Shown: piece after piece, positions 35,520 to 45,800 of the stretch | How positions within the stretch are numbered: position 1 is the stretch's first letter | How the letters are laid out: the number at the start of each line of letters is the position of its first letter | NCBI RefSeq assembly: GCF_040218065.1 | Contig: NZ_JAVJQE010000013.1 | Location: forward strand, 496,001-560,000 | Length of the DNA: 64,000 nucleotides | Direction of reading: 5' to 3' | Source of the DNA: Marivibrio sp040218065 | Lineage (GTDB): Bacteria; Pseudomonadota; Alphaproteobacteria; UBA8366; Aestuariispiraceae | Notes under the pieces: model-generated | What the model was told of the DNA's origin: nothing | Seen by the model: the letters and a program-made list of their open reading frames with translations, nothing else | Database searches by the model: none | Program-made: the position numbers and the translations under genes

Positions 35520-36782
35520 ATGAGCACGAGCTTCCGATCCGAATTCCTGACGACCTTGAGCGCGCGCGGCTTCCTCCAGGACGCCACCCATCCGGAAGAG
35601 TTGGACGCCGCGCTGAGCGACACGGCCCCGATCGCCGCCTATATCGGCTTCGACGCGACCGCGGATTCGCTGCACGCCGGGTCGTTGTTGCCGATCATGA
35701 TGCTGCGCTGGCTGCAGAAGACGGGGCACAAGCCGATCGTCCTGATGGGCGGAGGCACCACCAAGATCGGCGACCCCAGCGGCAAGGACGCGGCGCGCCA
35801 ACTGCTGACCGACGCCGACATCCAACGCAACATGGACGGCATCAAGCAGGTCTTCAAAAAGTATCTCAGCTTCGGCGAGGGGCCGACCGATGCGCTGATG
35901 GTCAACAACGCCGACTGGCTGGACGACCTCAACTATATCAGCTTCCTGCGCGACTACGGCCGTCATTTCTCGGTCAACCGGATGCTCAGCTTCGACAGCG
36001 TGCGCCTGCGGCTCGACCGCGAGCAGCCGCTCAGCTTCCTCGAATTCAACTACATGATCCTGCAGGCCTACGATTTTCTGGAGCTCAATCGCCGGCTGGG
36101 CGTCCGATTGCAGATGGGCGGCTCCGACCAGTGGGGCAACATCGTCAACGGCGTGGAGCTGGGCCGGCGCGTCGACCAAGCGGAGTTGTTCGGCCTGACC
36201 GCCCCGCTGCTGACCACCGCCAGCGGGGCCAAGATGGGCAAGAGCGCGGAGGGCGCGATCTGGCTCAATTCGGACAAGCTCAGCCCCTACGCCTATTGGC
36301 AGTACTGGCGCAACACGGAGGACGCCGACGTCGGCCGTTTCCTGAAGCTGTTCACGGAGTTGCCGTTGGCGGAAATCGCCCGGCTGGAAGCGCTCGAAGG
36401 CGCAGAAATCAACGAGGCGAAGAAAATCCTGGCTCACGAGGCGACCGCGCTCTGCCACGGCGAGCAGGCAGCGCTCGACGCCGCCGAGACGGCGCGGCGC
36501 ACCTTCGAAGAAGGCGGCGTCGGCGAGAACCTCCCGCGCGTGGCGGTCGACCGGACGGCGTTGGAAGCCGGAACGCTCGGCCTCCTCCAGGCGCTCGTAG
36601 AGGCCGACCTGTGCAAATCCAACGGCGACGCGCGCCGTCAGGTTCAGGGCGGCGCGGTCCGGGTCAACGACGAGAAGGTGGGGGACCCCGCGCGCATGCT
36701 TGGGGCCGGGGATCTGCGGCCCGACGGCGGGATCAAACTTTCCCTCGGCAAGAAACGCCACGCCTTGGTGGAGCCGAACTGA
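35520..36782 (+). CDS. tyrS: tyrosyl-tRNA synthetase
   Basis: 420 residues. The HIGH-type motif is SLHAGSLL, the KMSKS-type motif is KMGKS, tyrosine-pocket segments are YIGFDATADS and QMGGSDQWGN, and an S4 RNA-binding domain occupies about 350-420 (GGAVRVNDEKV). It charges tRNA-Tyr. It ends 13 bp from the stop of the convergent YhdP-like gene. Confidence 0.97.
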   Translation: MSTSFRSEFLTTLSARGFLQDATHPEELDAALSDTAPIAAYIGFDATADSLHAGSLLPIMMLRWLQKTGHKPIVLMGGGTTKIGDPSGKDAARQLLTDADIQRNMDGIKQVFKKYLSFGEGPTDALMVNNADWLDDLNYISFLRDYGRHFSVNRMLSFDSVRLRLDREQPLSFLEFNYMILQAYDFLELNRRLGVRLQMGGSDQWGNIVNGVELGRRVDQAELFGLTAPLLTTASGAKMGKSAEGAIWLNSDKLSPYAYWQYWRNTEDADVGRFLKLFTELPLAEIARLEALEGAEINEAKKILAHEATALCHGEQAALDAAETARRTFEEGGVGENLPRVAVDRTALEAGTLGLLQALVEADLCKSNGDARRQVQGGAVRVNDEKVGDPARMLGAGDLRPDGGIKLSLGKKRHALVEPN

Positions 36783-36795
36783 TCCTGCTCCGAGC

Positions 36796-39700
36796 CTAAT
36801 TTCCCTGCTGGCGCTGCGGGACGGCGTCGCCGGCGTCCGCGCCGCCAGGGCTGGGCGCGCCGAACAGGTCGCGCAGGAAGCCCGGCGCCAGCACGGAAAG
36901 CGGATTGACCGCGATCTTCGGCTCCTCGATCGGCCCTTCCACGGCGTAGGTCGCGGCGAAAAGCCCCTCCCCGCCGCCCAGAATGTCGCCGAGAATCGGG
37001 ATTGCGCTGAACACCCGCTGGATCGAGTACATCGGCGCGACGGTCCCTTCGAGCGACAGGAAATCGCGATCGAGATTGACGTCGCCTTGAGTTGTGATGC
37101 CGAGCGCGCCGCCGAAGGCGCGCGCGTTGCTGAGGCTGAGCGTGCCGTCGAGATAGCTGAAATCCGCTTCCGCGCGATCAAAATCCAAGCCCGACTGGGT
37201 GAGCGAGGAGAGGATGCCGGTGAGCGACATGAACTCTAAAAGCTTCGCCAGGACCGGCGCCTCTTCGAGCGTGAAGCTCTCCACCGTCATATGGCCCGAC
37301 AGGGGGCCGTCGATATCCGGCCGCTCGCCCTCCACCAGCAGCGATCCGCCGCGAATGCGCGCCGTCCAGTCGAGCGCGGAGAACGCCGCGCCGGCGTCTT
37401 CAGACATCACCCGCAGGCGCTGGACGCCTTGCGCGTCGGGCGCGAAATCGATGCGCACCGCACCGCCCCCGTCGGGCACGCGGCTGTCGAGATGCAGCTG
37501 GCGCAGATGCTCGCCGTCATGGCGCACGTCAAGCGCCACCTCCTCAATGCGACGGCCGCGCGCGTCGACCACGGCGTCGAACCGCGCGCTAAGGTCGATC
37601 GGGGGGCCGGGCGCCTCCTGCGCCGCCTCTTCATGCGGCGGGTCGGCGCCCTCGTCTTCTTCGTCGCCCAGCAACCCGGAAATATCGATCGACGGACCCG
37701 AGAGTTGGATCGCATAGACCCCTGTCTCGCCGCGCGCCAGCGTCCCGCGCACGCTGTGCGGGCCGATGTCCAGGCGGCGCAATTGGACGCTTCGCAGACC
37801 GGAGAAATCGCGCAAGGCGGCGAGCGAGGCGTCTAGGGAGAGCTCTCCCTCCTCCCCCTGGGCGTCTAGCCTTATCAGGGGAACTTGAACGTCTCCTTCG
37901 GCCGGCAGCACCGCCTCCATCTCCAGACGACCCGAGCGGCCGGACGCCTTGGACCAGGCCAACGAATCGAGAGCGATCGCCGTCTCCGTCAAATCCGCGC
38001 TGGCCGAAAAGCGCTGCTCGCCCGACCGCAATTGACGATAGTCCAGCGTCGCCGCCATGCGGCCGTCGAGGATCTCGATCGCCTCCAGACCGAATTTACC
38101 CAGCTCCGCCGCCGTCGGCCGCCCTTCCAGCTGCAGACGTCGCGCGACGGGCTCGGACCGCTCGAAACTCTCCCGCCAAGAAAGGACGGTGCGCACGCCG
38201 TCAATCGTCACCGGACCGGCGACATCCAGACCGCGGTTGTCGATGTAAAGCTCCAAGGTCGGCGCAGCGGCGACGATATCGAGCGACGGCTCGGGAACGA
38301 TGACCTCCGACAGCCGCGCCGCGGCCTCGAAGCGCACGTCCTCGCCCTCCAGATCGTCGACCAGCGGAAAGCCGAACTGCGCCTTGGTCTTCGAGCCCCC
38401 CTGGATCGCGGCGGCGTCGAGACCGAGTTCGTCGACAAACCCGAATGGCGGCGTATTTAGGAGCGAAAGCGCCGTCGGCAGCGGCGCATCGAGATCGAGC
38501 GTGATGTCGATCGCCTGATCGTCCGCCTGCAAGCCGGTGATTTCGATGCGGCCGCCTTCGATCTCGATATCGCGCACGCGTCCGGCGAAGAGATCGATGG
38601 CGAAGCGGTCCTGATCGTAGGTCGCGCGGCCGACGACGCCCTCGGCCGGGGTCAGGGGGTTGAGGTAGTCGACCTCGGCGCCGCGAAACTCTATCTCGCC
38701 CCCCAGTCGATCGATCGTGACGGGCGGTTCGGCTTGATCGAACAGGGCCAGCACCGCGTCGACGTCGCCCGCACTCGGGGCCGACGCGGCGATCGACAAG
38801 CTCGCCTGATCGACGTCGGCGCGCGGGATGTTCGGAACGACCCACTCGCGCGCGTCGATCGCCAGTCCAGGCGGCCAAAAACTGTTCAGCTGCTGCATCG
38901 GCAAGTCGGTCAGCAGCAGGTCGGCGTTCGCGGACAATCCCGCCGTCGGATCCAGCGCCGCCCGCCCCGTGACGTGCGCGCGAGGCCCGCCCAGATCCAC
39001 CGACGCGCCGCGAACCTCGATCGCGACCTCGCCGGCGTCGCCGCGCTCAAGGGCCAGGTCGGCCTCCGCCCCGTAGATCACCAGGCCGTTCGGATAGACC
39101 GCAGGCGCGACCACGACGCCTTCGCCCGCCGACAGGGTCAGCGCGGCGCGGCGCAGCCCGTCGCCGGGCGTGTAGGCGACCGAGCCCTCCCCGGTGATCG
39201 ACGCCTGAAACGCCCCCAAGGGGGCCAGACCCTGGACGACCTCGGAGAGCCGCGCCGGCTCAAGCCGTTCGATTTCGACCGCCGCTTCAATCGGACCGGC
39301 GCCGGCGTCGCCGACCTCGGCGGGAAGCGCGTCGGCGCGCGCGCTCACCGCGAGGTAGGGCGTCTCGGCGCGCAGCGTCGCGACCAGGGGTCGTCCGGCC
39401 CGGTCCACGCCGAGACTGACGTCGAGGTTCGCCTTCTGGCGCATCGGCAACCAGCTTTCAGCCGCCGGCGCGAAGCGTGCGACCACCGCCAGCGGGGCGT
39501 CTCGCAAGCTCGCGGACAGATCGAAACGGTCGCTGTCATAGCTGTGGTCGAGGCCGGCGGTCAGGGTCGTTCGCGCGCCCTCCGCCAGCAGCACCCCGGA
39601 GAGATTGGCGCTCAAACCGCCGGCGTCGCGCACGACGACCGCATTGATCTCGCGTCCCCGCCACAGGGCGCCCGTGCGTCGGTCGTCGAACCAGATCCGC

Positions 39701-40278
39701 GCATTGGTCAGGATCAAGCGGGTCAACTCGCCGATCGGGCCGAGGCCGTCCGGCGGCGTCGCCAACTCGTCCAGGATCGGGGCGGGGATCAATGCGCCTT
39801 CGACGGACGGCGGGGCCGGCGGCGTCCCCTGATCGGGCTCGCCCGGCCCGGCCTCCGCACCCTCGGCGACGGCGATCGCCAAGGCGCCGTCCGACTGCCG
39901 GATCAGCAGAAGCTCGGCGTCCAGGAGGTCGATGCTGGTCGGCCGCACGACTCCCTTGCCCAAATCGGCGAGCGACAAGCCGATCGCCACCCGCGGCAGG
40001 GTCAAGATCTCAGCGCCCTGAGCGTCTGCGATCGTCACGTCGGTGGCGACCAGGTCGATCGCCCGCTCCCATCCCCCCCACGTCGCTTGGGTGTCGCCGA
40101 GGGCGATCCGATAGGACGCGTCCGGCGAATTGACGGCGTCTTCGATCGTGGAGGTGAGGAAGGTCAGCGAAACCGGCCCGCTGGACAGTTTCCAAACCGC
40201 TGCGCCGGCCGCGAGAAGCGTCCCGACGACGAGAAAGGCCGCAATTTCGAGCAGCAGGCGGCGGGGGTTGAAGGTCAT
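36796..40278 (-). CDS. YhdP/AsmA-like giant envelope protein (DUF3971 type)
   Basis: 1160 residues. One N-terminal membrane helix (LLLEIAAFLVVGTLLAAGAAVW) is followed by a long beta-rich periplasmic body of repeating amphipathic strands. The C-terminal region (VLAKLLEFMSLTGILSSL, YSIQRVFSAIPILGDILGGGEGLFAATYAVEG) is typical of AsmA-like C-terminal domains. YhdP-type proteins bridge the envelope and move phospholipids to the outer membrane. It is divergent from glnE. Confidence 0.85.
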   Translation of the reverse strand: MTFNPRRLLLEIAAFLVVGTLLAAGAAVWKLSSGPVSLTFLTSTIEDAVNSPDASYRIALGDTQATWGGWERAIDLVATDVTIADAQGAEILTLPRVAIGLSLADLGKGVVRPTSIDLLDAELLLIRQSDGALAIAVAEGAEAGPGEPDQGTPPAPPSVEGALIPAPILDELATPPDGLGPIGELTRLILTNARIWFDDRRTGALWRGREINAVVVRDAGGLSANLSGVLLAEGARTTLTAGLDHSYDSDRFDLSASLRDAPLAVVARFAPAAESWLPMRQKANLDVSLGVDRAGRPLVATLRAETPYLAVSARADALPAEVGDAGAGPIEAAVEIERLEPARLSEVVQGLAPLGAFQASITGEGSVAYTPGDGLRRAALTLSAGEGVVVAPAVYPNGLVIYGAEADLALERGDAGEVAIEVRGASVDLGGPRAHVTGRAALDPTAGLSANADLLLTDLPMQQLNSFWPPGLAIDAREWVVPNIPRADVDQASLSIAASAPSAGDVDAVLALFDQAEPPVTIDRLGGEIEFRGAEVDYLNPLTPAEGVVGRATYDQDRFAIDLFAGRVRDIEIEGGRIEITGLQADDQAIDITLDLDAPLPTALSLLNTPPFGFVDELGLDAAAIQGGSKTKAQFGFPLVDDLEGEDVRFEAAARLSEVIVPEPSLDIVAAAPTLELYIDNRGLDVAGPVTIDGVRTVLSWRESFERSEPVARRLQLEGRPTAAELGKFGLEAIEILDGRMAATLDYRQLRSGEQRFSASADLTETAIALDSLAWSKASGRSGRLEMEAVLPAEGDVQVPLIRLDAQGEEGELSLDASLAALRDFSGLRSVQLRRLDIGPHSVRGTLARGETGVYAIQLSGPSIDISGLLGDEEDEGADPPHEEAAQEAPGPPIDLSARFDAVVDARGRRIEEVALDVRHDGEHLRQLHLDSRVPDGGGAVRIDFAPDAQGVQRLRVMSEDAGAAFSALDWTARIRGGSLLVEGERPDIDGPLSGHMTVESFTLEEAPVLAKLLEFMSLTGILSSLTQSGLDFDRAEADFSYLDGTLSLSNARAFGGALGITTQGDVNLDRDFLSLEGTVAPMYSIQRVFSAIPILGDILGGGEGLFAATYAVEGPIEEPKIAVNPLSVLAPGFLRDLFGAPSPGGADAGDAVPQRQQGN

Positions 40279-40442
40279 CGGCTAAGGCGGCTGTCTCGTC
40301 TGATGATGAGGGCGCGTGCGGCCTCGGCGGGCCGGGCTTCGGCTTGACCATCATAACGGCTTCCCCCAGCTTTGACAGGCTCGCGTCGTCGCGGGTCCCG
40401 CTTCGTCTCAGGATTCGCCCCAGCAAGAGACCCGCCGCCGCC

Positions 40443-43400
40443 ATGCGTGACTTCGCTTTATTGCCTGACGACCCGCCCCCGCAGCCGCGGACGCTCGACC
40501 CGGCGTCGGCGGACGCAGCCCGTTTGCGTCTGATCGAGGCGATGCGCGCCGTCGAGGACGACCAGGCGGCCAGGCGCACCGCCGACGCCTTGGAGGCCGC
40601 GCCCGACGGCCCGCTTGCCGAGCTGTTAACCGGCGTGTCGACGGCGAGCCCTTACCTGGCGCACCTCGCCGCGCGCGAGCCGGCGATTACGGCGCGCATC
40701 GCGGTCGAGGGGCCGCAACCGGTCCTCGCCGAGGCGCTCGCCATGGCGAAGCCTGGCGCGCTGGGCCCCGGCGAGCCGGCCGAACGCGCCTCGGAAAGCG
40801 TGGCGCAACTGATGCGCCGCCTGCGCGTCGCCAAACGACGCGCCGCGCTGGCGCTGGCCTTGGGCGACGCGGCCGGCGCGCTCACGCTGATGGAGGTGAC
40901 CGAAGGGCTGAGCGATCTTGCGGACGCGGCCTTGGACAGCGCGATCGACCGGGCGCTGAAGGACCTGTCGCCCGACGCGGCGACGGGCGAGGGCTGCGGT
41001 TTCGTGGCGCTGGGGATGGGCAAGCTCGGCGCGCGCGAGCTCAACTACTCTTCCGACATCGACATCATTCTGCTCTACGAGCCGGAGCGGCTGGCGTTGC
41101 CCGACCCCGAGCGCATGCGCCAGGACATGGTGCGCGCGGCGCGCACGGTGATGCGGGTGATGGACGAACGCACGGCGGACGGCTACGTCTTCCGCACCGA
41201 TTTGCGTCTGCGCCCCGATCCCAGCGCCACGCCCTTGGCGCTCACCGTTCGGGCGGCGGAGACCTACTACGAAAGCCTGGGCCAAAACTGGGAGCGCGCG
41301 GCCATGATCAAGGCGCGCCCGGTCGCCGGCGATCGTCGGTTGGGGGAGGAGTTCCTGCGCCATATCCGCCCGTTCGTCTGGCGCAAACATCTGGATTTCG
41401 CGGCGATCAGCGACATCCAGTCGATCAAGCGCCAGATCAACGCCTATCGAGGCGGCGGTCGGATCGCCGTCGCGGGCCATGACGTCAAGATCGGTCGAGG
41501 CGGCATACGGGAGATCGAGTTCTACGTTCAGACCCAGCAATTGATCTGGGGAGGGCGCGAGTCGGAACTGCGGACGCGCCGGACGTTGGACGGGCTGCAG
41601 GCGCTGGCCGAGCAAGGCCATGTGAAGCCTGAAACGGCGGCTGATCTCGACCGGTGCTATCGCTTTCTGCGCATGCTGGAGCACCGGCTGCAGATGGTGA
41701 ACGACGAGCAGACCCAGCGCCTGCCCGAGGACCCTGAGAAACTCGCGAGCCTCGCAGCCTTCCTCGGTTTCGCGGACCGGGAGGCCTTCGAGACCGAAAT
41801 TCGTCGGACCTTGGAGACGGTCGAGGCGCATTACGCCCGCCTGTTTGAAGAGGCGCCGGCGTTGGGGGCCGGCGGCGCCCTCTCCTTCACCGGAACGGAC
41901 GACGATCCGGACACGCTGAAGACGCTGAGCGACATGGGGTTTCGGGAGGCGTCGCGCGTTGCGGGGCGGATCCGCATCTGGCACCACGGCCGTTATCGCG
42001 CGACGCGCAGCGAGCGCTCGCGCCAAATCCTGACGGAGTTGACGCCCCGGTTGCTGAAGGCGCTCGCGGACACGGCCGATCCGGACGAGGCGTTCGGGCG
42101 GTTCGACAGCTTCCTTTCGGGTCTGCCGGCGGGGGTGCAGCTTTTTTCGCTGTTCTACGCCAATCCGCAGCTGCTCGACCTCGTGGCGGAGATCATGGGG
42201 ACCGCGCCGCGGCTGGCCGAATGGCTGTCGCGCAAGCCGATCCTCTTGGACGCGGTCCTCTCGCCGGACTTCTTCGATCCCCTGGACGACGCCGACGCCC
42301 TGAAGGACGAACTCGACGACGCCCTTTCCCAGGCGCGCGACTTCCAGGACGTGCTGGACCTGACGCGGCGCTGGGCGAACGACCGCAAGTTTCAGAACGG
42401 CGTACAATTGCTGCGCGGGGCCGCCGACCCGGACGCGGCCGCCCGGCACCTGAGCGCGATCGCGGAAGTATCGCTCGACGCGCTGCTGCAGGCGGTGGAG
42501 GCCGAATTCGCGCAGAGCCACGGCCGGGTGCCGGGGGGCGGTCTGGCGATCGTCGCGATGGGCAAGTTCGGCGGGCGCGAGCTGATGCCGCGCTCGGACC
42601 TCGACCTCGTCTTCGTGTACGATCACGCGCCCGACGCGGAGGGATCCGAGGGCGAGAAGCCGCTCGGTCCGGCGGTCTATTATTTGCGGCTGTGCCAGCG
42701 CCTGGTCACTGCGATCAACAGCGAGACGGGCGAAGGCAAGCTGTTCGAGGTCGACAACCGCCTGCGGCCCGACGGGAAATCCGGACCGCTCGCGACGCAG
42801 TTCGCCACCTTCGAGGCCTACTACCGCGATCGCGCAGACAAGCCGGGAGGCGACGCCTGGACCTGGGAGCACATGGCGCTGACCCGGGCGCGCGCGGCCG
42901 TCGGCCCGCCCGAGCTCTGCGCGCGGATCGATGCGGCGATCGCCGCCAACCTGGACCAGGAGCGCGATCCGCAAACGCTGGTGCGCGACGTCGCCGCCAT
43001 GCGCCGGCGCCTGGCAAAGGAGTTTCCCGGGAGGACGCCCTGGGAGGTCAAACATCGCGCCGGCGGCTTGGTCGACGTGGAGTTCGCCGCCCAGTACCTC
43101 CAGTTGCTGAGCGGCGGAAGCGACAAACCCGTCTTCTCAGCGAACACGGCCGAGGCGCTGGATCGCCTGTGCGAGGCCGGATGGCTGGACGGCGCGGCGC
43201 GCGACGACTTGCAGGCCGGCCTCGGCCTTTGGCGGCGCTTGCAGATCGCGTTGCGGCTGAGCGCGGCGGAGGGCGCCTTCGACGCCGACGCGGCGCCGGA
43301 AGGCCAGCTGCGCCTGCTGACGCGCATCGCGCGCGCCGACAGCTTCGAGGATCTGACGGACCGGATGGCGCGCACGGCCGACGCGGTCGCCGCGCGCTTC

Positions 43401-43454
43401 AAGGAGCTGGTCGCCGATCCCGGCGCGGTCGACGCCGACAAGGAAGACGGGTGA
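40443..43454 (+). CDS. glnE: bifunctional glutamine synthetase adenylyltransferase/adenylyl-removing enzyme
   Basis: 1003 residues from ATG at 40443; a TTG 33 codons earlier has no ribosome site. Two nucleotidyltransferase domains are visible: GMGKLGARELNYSSDIDIILL in the N-half and AMGKFGGRELMPRSDLDLVFVYD in the C-half, each followed by a helical regulatory part (FRTDLRLRPD and EVDNRLRPDG). It tunes glutamine synthetase with nitrogen status. gdhA also lies in this window but 12 kb away. Confidence 0.95.
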   Translation: MRDFALLPDDPPPQPRTLDPASADAARLRLIEAMRAVEDDQAARRTADALEAAPDGPLAELLTGVSTASPYLAHLAAREPAITARIAVEGPQPVLAEALAMAKPGALGPGEPAERASESVAQLMRRLRVAKRRAALALALGDAAGALTLMEVTEGLSDLADAALDSAIDRALKDLSPDAATGEGCGFVALGMGKLGARELNYSSDIDIILLYEPERLALPDPERMRQDMVRAARTVMRVMDERTADGYVFRTDLRLRPDPSATPLALTVRAAETYYESLGQNWERAAMIKARPVAGDRRLGEEFLRHIRPFVWRKHLDFAAISDIQSIKRQINAYRGGGRIAVAGHDVKIGRGGIREIEFYVQTQQLIWGGRESELRTRRTLDGLQALAEQGHVKPETAADLDRCYRFLRMLEHRLQMVNDEQTQRLPEDPEKLASLAAFLGFADREAFETEIRRTLETVEAHYARLFEEAPALGAGGALSFTGTDDDPDTLKTLSDMGFREASRVAGRIRIWHHGRYRATRSERSRQILTELTPRLLKALADTADPDEAFGRFDSFLSGLPAGVQLFSLFYANPQLLDLVAEIMGTAPRLAEWLSRKPILLDAVLSPDFFDPLDDADALKDELDDALSQARDFQDVLDLTRRWANDRKFQNGVQLLRGAADPDAAARHLSAIAEVSLDALLQAVEAEFAQSHGRVPGGGLAIVAMGKFGGRELMPRSDLDLVFVYDHAPDAEGSEGEKPLGPAVYYLRLCQRLVTAINSETGEGKLFEVDNRLRPDGKSGPLATQFATFEAYYRDRADKPGGDAWTWEHMALTRARAAVGPPELCARIDAAIAANLDQERDPQTLVRDVAAMRRRLAKEFPGRTPWEVKHRAGGLVDVEFAAQYLQLLSGGSDKPVFSANTAEALDRLCEAGWLDGAARDDLQAGLGLWRRLQIALRLSAAEGAFDADAAPEGQLRLLTRIARADSFEDLTDRMARTADAVAARFKELVADPGAVDADKEDG

Positions 43455-43589
43455 GCGGCGGCAGGCCCCGCGCCCGGGGCCGACGCCGCCGGCGCGCCCC
43501 TTGCAGGCGCGCGCCGCCTTCCTATTTCCGATGCAACGCCGTTACGGCGACAGAACGGCGACGCGACACCAAAAAAGAGGCTGAAAACA

Positions 43590-44051
43590 ATGGCGGTTCA
43601 AGAAGGCGACAAGGCCCCGGACTTCACCTTGCCCACCGACGGCGGCGGCCGGATTTCGCTGTCCGATCTGAAGGGCGAGTGGGTCGTGCTTTACTTCTAT
43701 CCCCGTGACGACACGCCGGGCTGCACCAAGGAGGCCTGCGGCTTCAACGAGGCCCTGCCGGCGTTCGAGAAGCTGAACGCAAAGGTGATCGGCGTCTCCC
43801 GCGACAGCGTCGCCAAACATGACAAGTTCAAGGCCAAATACGATCTCGGCTTCCCGCTGGGCGCAGACGAGGACGGCTCGGTTTGCGAGGCCTACGGCGT
43901 GTGGGTCGAGAAGAACATGTACGGCAAGAAGAGCATGGGAATCGAACGTTCGACGTTCCTGATCGATCCGGACGGCAAGATCGCGAAAGTCTGGCGCAAG
44001 GTGAAGGTTCCCGGCCATGTGGACGCGGTGCGCGAGGCGATCGCGGCCTGA
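43590..44051 (+). CDS. bcp: thioredoxin-dependent peroxiredoxin, Bcp/PrxQ type
   Basis: 153 residues. Peroxidatic C45 is in the PGCTKEAC motif with resolving C50 five residues later. Other PrxQ features are YFYPRDDTPG, VIGVSRDS and RSTFLIDPDG. It reduces peroxides in the cytoplasm. It lies 135 bp downstream of glnE. The next gene's ribosome binding site begins about 20 bp after its stop. Confidence 0.95.
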   Translation: MAVQEGDKAPDFTLPTDGGGRISLSDLKGEWVVLYFYPRDDTPGCTKEACGFNEALPAFEKLNAKVIGVSRDSVAKHDKFKAKYDLGFPLGADEDGSVCEAYGVWVEKNMYGKKSMGIERSTFLIDPDGKIAKVWRKVKVPGHVDAVREAIAA

Positions 44052-44085
44052 TCCGCGCAACACGCAGACGAAGAGGAGACCCGTC

Positions 44086-44856
44086 ATCAGACATCAGCCC
44101 GCCCAAAGTCCCATAAGTCCGCGCTCGACGCTGGCCGCAGCCTGTGCGGTTGCGACGGCGCTTGCGGGGGCGCCTGCAGCCGCGCAATCGGACTCGGCGC
44201 CGCGCGTCGTCGATCCGCCGCCGCGCGGCGCCCAGGCGCTGGCGTCGTTGTCCGCCGTCTGGCCGGATTGGCCGAAGGCTGACGGGCTGTTCGACGTGCT
44301 TCGGCGCGAGGCGGCGGTCGCCGATCGGCACGCGGTGCTCGCGCTCGAGGCCGAGACGCTCGGCGCGATGCGCACGCATCTCGGCCACGTGCTGCACGCC
44401 CTCAACCCCGCCGCGGTCCCGAGGCTGGACGGGCCGGGCCTCGGCTACGGTCTGATCCGGGCCGCGCGCGACGCGACCGCGGAAAGCTATCGGGCCGGCG
44501 CGACGGCCGTTCCAGGCGGGTCCATCGACAGCGGCGCGGCGGATTTGGCGACGGCCTTCACCACAGTGTCGTCCCGCGGGCGCGACGCGGCCATTCTGGC
44601 CCGGCAGGCCGCCCAGGCGCCGACTCTTGAGACCGCAAAGGCGACGGCCGAGCAGATGCAGCGCATGACGGGCGCCCTGATCGACGGGTTGGATCGCAAC
44701 GGCGACGGCGAGGTCGCGATGCGGTTCGGCGAAGCCGGATTGGAGCAGGCGACCGCCGCCTTCGATCAGACGTTGGAAGCCGCCGGCCTGACGCGCGCCG
44801 ACTTGAAGGCGCTGGAGGTCGACGGCCTGTCGGAGATGGCGACGGACGAGGGCTGA
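44086..44856 (+). CDS. exported protein of unknown function with an EF-hand-like loop, apparent ATC start
   Basis: About 256 residues. The only good ribosome site, GAGGAG at 44073-44078, is seven bases before an in-frame ATC (44086). No ATG, GTG or TTG lies between it and the signal peptide (TLAAACAVATALAGAPAAAQ). The nearest normal in-frame ATG (44017) lies inside bcp. The mature part is helical, with a single calcium-loop-like DRNGDGEV near the C-terminus. Either a rare AUC start is used, or translation begins within bcp, or there is a sequencing error. Function unknown. Confidence 0.6.
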   Translation: MRHQPAQSPISPRSTLAAACAVATALAGAPAAAQSDSAPRVVDPPPRGAQALASLSAVWPDWPKADGLFDVLRREAAVADRHAVLALEAETLGAMRTHLGHVLHALNPAAVPRLDGPGLGYGLIRAARDATAESYRAGATAVPGGSIDSGAADLATAFTTVSSRGRDAAILARQAAQAPTLETAKATAEQMQRMTGALIDGLDRNGDGEVAMRFGEAGLEQATAAFDQTLEAAGLTRADLKALEVDGLSEMATDEG

Positions 44857-44919
44857 GCGTCCCTGATCGGTCGCCCGGAGAGGCGCTGCGGCCGACAAGG
44901 CGCGCGGCGAAAAGCTGAC

Positions 44920-45798
44920 ATGCGTGGCGAGACCCCCGTCCCCGGACGGAACGAGACGATGGACCAAGCCTTCGGTAAGGCGAGCCTGAGCGACCTCGCG
45001 GCGCTCGTGCTGACCACCGCCGATCCCCGCCGCAAGGCCGAGACGGCGCGCTTCGCAGCCGCCCGCTGGCTGCGGCGCGACGTGGCGGGGTTGGGCGCGG
45101 TCGCGCCGCCCGCGCGGCCGGCCCGACCCGGCAAGCCCGAGCTGCTGCACCCCGCAAAGATGCCGCGGCGCAAGATAAATGCGAACCGCGACGGTCGGGT
45201 CGCGCTGTTGCACGCGATCGCTCATATCGAGTTGAACGCGATCGACCTCGCCTTCGACATGATCGCGCGGTTCGCCGATTCCGGCATGCCGGAGGCGTTC
45301 TTCGACGATTGGGTGACGGTGGGCGACGACGAGGCCCGGCACTATCAGCTGCTGGACCGACGCCTAGAGGATCTCGGCGCGCGTTACGGCGACCTGCCGG
45401 CCCATGACGGCCTTTGGGAGGCGGCGATGGACACGGCGGACGATCTGCTCTGCCGGCTCGCCGTCGTGCCGATGGTGCTGGAGGCGCGGGGCCTCGACGT
45501 CACGCCCTCCATGATCGACAAGCTGCGCGCCGCGGGCGACGAAGAAAGCGCCCAAGTCCTCGACCTGATCCACGACGAGGAGATCGGCCACGTCGCCGCC
45601 GGTCGGCGCTGGTTCGAACATCTGTGCCGACGCCGCGGGCGCGAACCCGTGGCGACCTGGCGCGCGATTGTGGCCGAGCGGTTCCGCGGCGGGCTGAAGC
45701 CGCCCTTCAATGAGACCAGCCGCAGCCGCGCGGGCATGGCCGCCGCCTATTACGCTGACGCCGAGCCGCCCGCCGATCCCGGCCGCGCGGGAGACTAG
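44920..45798 (+). CDS. DUF455 ferritin-like protein
   Basis: 292 residues. DUF455 features are ALLHAIAHIELNAIDLAFDM with the metal-type E and H, DDEARHYQLLDRRL, a PMVLEARGLDVTP segment and IHDEEIGHVAAGRRWF. These Glu/His sets suggest a di-iron centre in a ferritin-like bundle. The biochemical role of the family is not established to my knowledge. The next gene starts two bases after its stop. Confidence 0.85.
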   Translation: MRGETPVPGRNETMDQAFGKASLSDLAALVLTTADPRRKAETARFAAARWLRRDVAGLGAVAPPARPARPGKPELLHPAKMPRRKINANRDGRVALLHAIAHIELNAIDLAFDMIARFADSGMPEAFFDDWVTVGDDEARHYQLLDRRLEDLGARYGDLPAHDGLWEAAMDTADDLLCRLAVVPMVLEARGLDVTPSMIDKLRAAGDEESAQVLDLIHDEEIGHVAAGRRWFEHLCRRRGREPVATWRAIVAERFRGGLKPPFNETSRSRAGMAAAYYADAEPPADPGRAGD

Positions 45799-45800
45799 CC

